From the NCBI GenBank assembly GCA_002839245.1, contig PGXR01000160.1, positions 1,062 through 7,709 on the forward strand: a stretch of 6,648 bases of DNA. Direction: 5' to 3'. Made by a program: the position numbers and the translations under genes. The DNA is from Spirochaetae bacterium HGW-Spirochaetae-7 (GTDB lineage Bacteria; Spirochaetota; Spirochaetia; Treponematales; UBA12059). Shown piece after piece: positions 5,147 through 6,648 of the stretch; positions within the stretch are counted from its first letter, which is position 1, and the number at the start of each line of letters is the position of its first letter. Under the pieces are notes generated by a model. That model worked only from the letters and a program-made list of their open reading frames with translations. It ran no database searches and was not told the origin of the DNA.

Positions 5147-6648
5147 GTGACTGCAAGCCTGGCCATCGCGGTAGCGGCGCTCAGCGGCTTTATCGCCGTA
5201 ACCTATGCCATCATGAAGAATTCATGGATACGCAAGCGACCTGTCGGAAATGAGATTCTGGAGCGCATCGCCGGGTACATCGCCGACGGAGCCGCAGCCT
5301 TCCTCAAGCGCGAATATACGGTGCTCGTGCCGTTCGTCGCCCTGGTGGCGCTGTTCCTTGCCGTCGCCAACTCCGGCTCGCTCAAGCTGTCGGCGGGCGC
5401 GTTCGCTCTCGGTTCGATATGCTCGGCCGCCGCCGGATACTTCGGCATGAAGACGGCGACATCCGCGAACTCCAGGACCGCCGCCGCCGCGGTTGGCGGC
5501 ATCGAGCCGGCGCTCCGGGTCGCCTTCGCCGGTGGTTCGGTGATGGGCATGACCGTAGTCGGCCTGGCGCTCCTTGGCGTGGCGGCGGTGCTGGCCGTCG
5601 GCGTGGCGCTCTTCGGCGAGACACTGCATGCTTTCCGCGAGACGATATTCCCGATCCTGTCGGGTTTCAGCCTGGGAGCCTCGACGATAGCCCTGTTCGC
5701 CCGGGTCGGCGGAGGAATCTTTACCAAGGCGGCCGATGTCGGAGCCGACCTCGTAGGAAAGGTCGAGGCGGGAATCCCCGAGGATGACCCCCGCAATCCG
5801 GCTGTCATAGCGGACAACGTCGGGGACAATGTCGGCGACGTGGCCGGCATGGGCGCCGACCTCTTCGAGTCGTACGTCGGCTCGATGGTTGGCTGCGTGA
5901 TATTGGGTGCCGGCGTCGTCGCCAGCGACGAGCTGCGCATCCGCCTGGCGTTGCTGCCCATCCTGATGGCGTCGATGGGCGTCGGCGCCTCGATTCTCGG
6001 CACGTTCCTGGTCCGCGCCAGGAAAGGCCAGTCTCCGCAGAAGGCGCTCAACGCCGGCTCTTTCGGCGCAGCCGGACTGGCCGCGCTCCTCATCTACCCG
6101 CTGTCGGCGCTGGTGATGGGGGGCGGCACCTTCGACGGAGGCAAGGGAGCGCTCAGCGTCGCCCTAGCCGCCATCTTCGGCCTGGCGGCCGGAACCGCGA
6201 TCGGCCTGCTTACCGAGTTCTTTACCGGCACCAACACCTCGCCGGTACGCAAGATAGAGAAGGCGTGCGATACCGGTCCGGCCACCGCTATAATCACCGG
6301 GCTCGGCGTCGGCATGATGTCGACCCTGCCACCGGTCCTGGTGATATGCGGGGCCATACTCGGCAGCTATTCGCTCGCAGGGCTCTACGGCATAGGCATG
6401 GCCGCGCTGGGAATGCTCGTGACGCTGGGAATCCAGCTGTCGGTAGACGCCTACGGCCCCATCGCCGACAACGCGGGGGGGCTCGCCGTCATGTCGGCCA
6501 TGGATCCGCACGTGCGCGAGGTGACCGACGAGCTCGACGCGGTGGGCAACACGACCGCCGCGGTCGGCAAGGGCTTCGCGATAGGCTCGGCCGCGCTCAC
6601 GGCCATCATACTGTTCAGCGCCTTCGCCCAGTCGGCGGGCGGCGCGAA
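5147..6648 (+). CDS. hppA: Membrane-integral pyrophosphatase, K+-dependent type (3' end missing)
   Basis: An ion-pumping inner-membrane pyrophosphatase that couples PPi hydrolysis to export of H+ and/or Na+. The window holds 500 codons; the family is usually about 650-750 residues, so the C-terminal part lies outside. Family marks: GAAAFLKREYTVL (48-60), GYFGMKTATSANSRTAAAA (about 103-121), SLGAS...ARVGGGIFTKAADVGADLVGKVE (ending at 207), EDDPRNP (212-218), ADNVGDNVGD (222-231) and GMGADLFESY (234-243), with the Asp clusters that hold Mg-PPi. Near the end GNTTAAVGKGFAIGSA has Ala at 471 and Gly at 474, the K+-dependent signature; K+-independent enzymes have Lys and Thr there. This does not separate H+ from Na+ pumps, since Na+-pumping, dual and K+-dependent H+ enzymes share it. 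One oddity: ADNAGGLAVM (440-449) has Val448 where the family has Glu. Many Ala/Gly/Val-rich transmembrane helices alternate with the motifs. It starts at GTG and is divergent from the zinc operon. Confidence 0.96.
   Translation, partial: MTASLAIAVAALSGFIAVTYAIMKNSWIRKRPVGNEILERIAGYIADGAAAFLKREYTVLVPFVALVALFLAVANSGSLKLSAGAFALGSICSAAAGYFGMKTATSANSRTAAAAVGGIEPALRVAFAGGSVMGMTVVGLALLGVAAVLAVGVALFGETLHAFRETIFPILSGFSLGASTIALFARVGGGIFTKAADVGADLVGKVEAGIPEDDPRNPAVIADNVGDNVGDVAGMGADLFESYVGSMVGCVILGAGVVASDELRIRLALLPILMASMGVGASILGTFLVRARKGQSPQKALNAGSFGAAGLAALLIYPLSALVMGGGTFDGGKGALSVALAAIFGLAAGTAIGLLTEFFTGTNTSPVRKIEKACDTGPATAIITGLGVGMMSTLPPVLVICGAILGSYSLAGLYGIGMAALGMLVTLGIQLSVDAYGPIADNAGGLAVMSAMDPHVREVTDELDAVGNTTAAVGKGFAIGSAALTAIILFSAFAQSAGGA

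Noticed and set aside
5203..6093. 296-codon minus-strand open frame opposite hppA
   Set aside because: It is a Ser/Ala/Pro/Thr-rich shadow of the pyrophosphatase frame with no family features.

Overview
The window is high-GC bacterial DNA, densely coded on both strands, and holds six protein genes. Two run off its ends. The metal transporter has a periplasmic binding protein with a cleavable, non-lipoprotein signal peptide, and this fits a two-membrane (diderm) bacterium. Together with a K+-dependent-type membrane pyrophosphatase and frequent ATA isoleucine codons despite the high GC, that is compatible with an environmental lineage such as Spirochaetota or a deltaproteobacterial-type group. 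The sequence alone does not fix the taxonomy, and this is a weak inference.

Layout. (1) Positions 1-1938, plus strand: the 3' part of a two-domain, RsmC-like class I methyltransferase-like gene, followed 15 bp later by an M48 (HtpX-like) zinc metallopeptidase. The two are probably co-transcribed. (2) Positions 1919-4974, minus strand: a compact zinc-uptake operon in transcription order znuA (periplasmic binding protein), znuC (ATPase), znuB (membrane permease) and a Fur-family regulator, probably zur. Junctions are 10 bp, a 4-bp ATGA overlap and another 4-bp ATGA overlap. The regulator ends inside the end of the M48 gene: the two convergent genes share 20 bp. (3) Positions 4975-5146: a 172-bp divergent intergenic region with two back-to-back sigma70-like promoters, a tandem candidate Zur/Fur operator over the znuA start point, and an inverted repeat in the znuA leader. 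(4) Positions 5147-6648, plus strand: the first 500 codons of a membrane-integral pyrophosphatase (hppA), cut by the window edge.

How it works together. ZnuA would capture Zn2+ in the periplasm, ZnuB would pass it through the inner membrane, and ZnuC would supply ATP hydrolysis. The Fur-family protein is made last in the same transcript. It would sense cytoplasmic zinc and bind the two 15-bp sites at 5004-5034, giving autoregulated feedback. The pyrophosphatase, transcribed away from the same intergenic region, couples PPi hydrolysis to H+ and/or Na+ export. Its promoter lies about 57 bp beyond the operator, so whether zinc affects it is open.

No RNA genes, CRISPR arrays, insertion sequences or clear rho-independent terminators were seen. 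The families are all known. The most unusual items are a histidine-rich 18-bp tandem-repeat insertion in the regulator's metal-sensing region, the tandem operator, the convergent coding overlap, and a Glu-to-Val change in a conserved pyrophosphatase motif.
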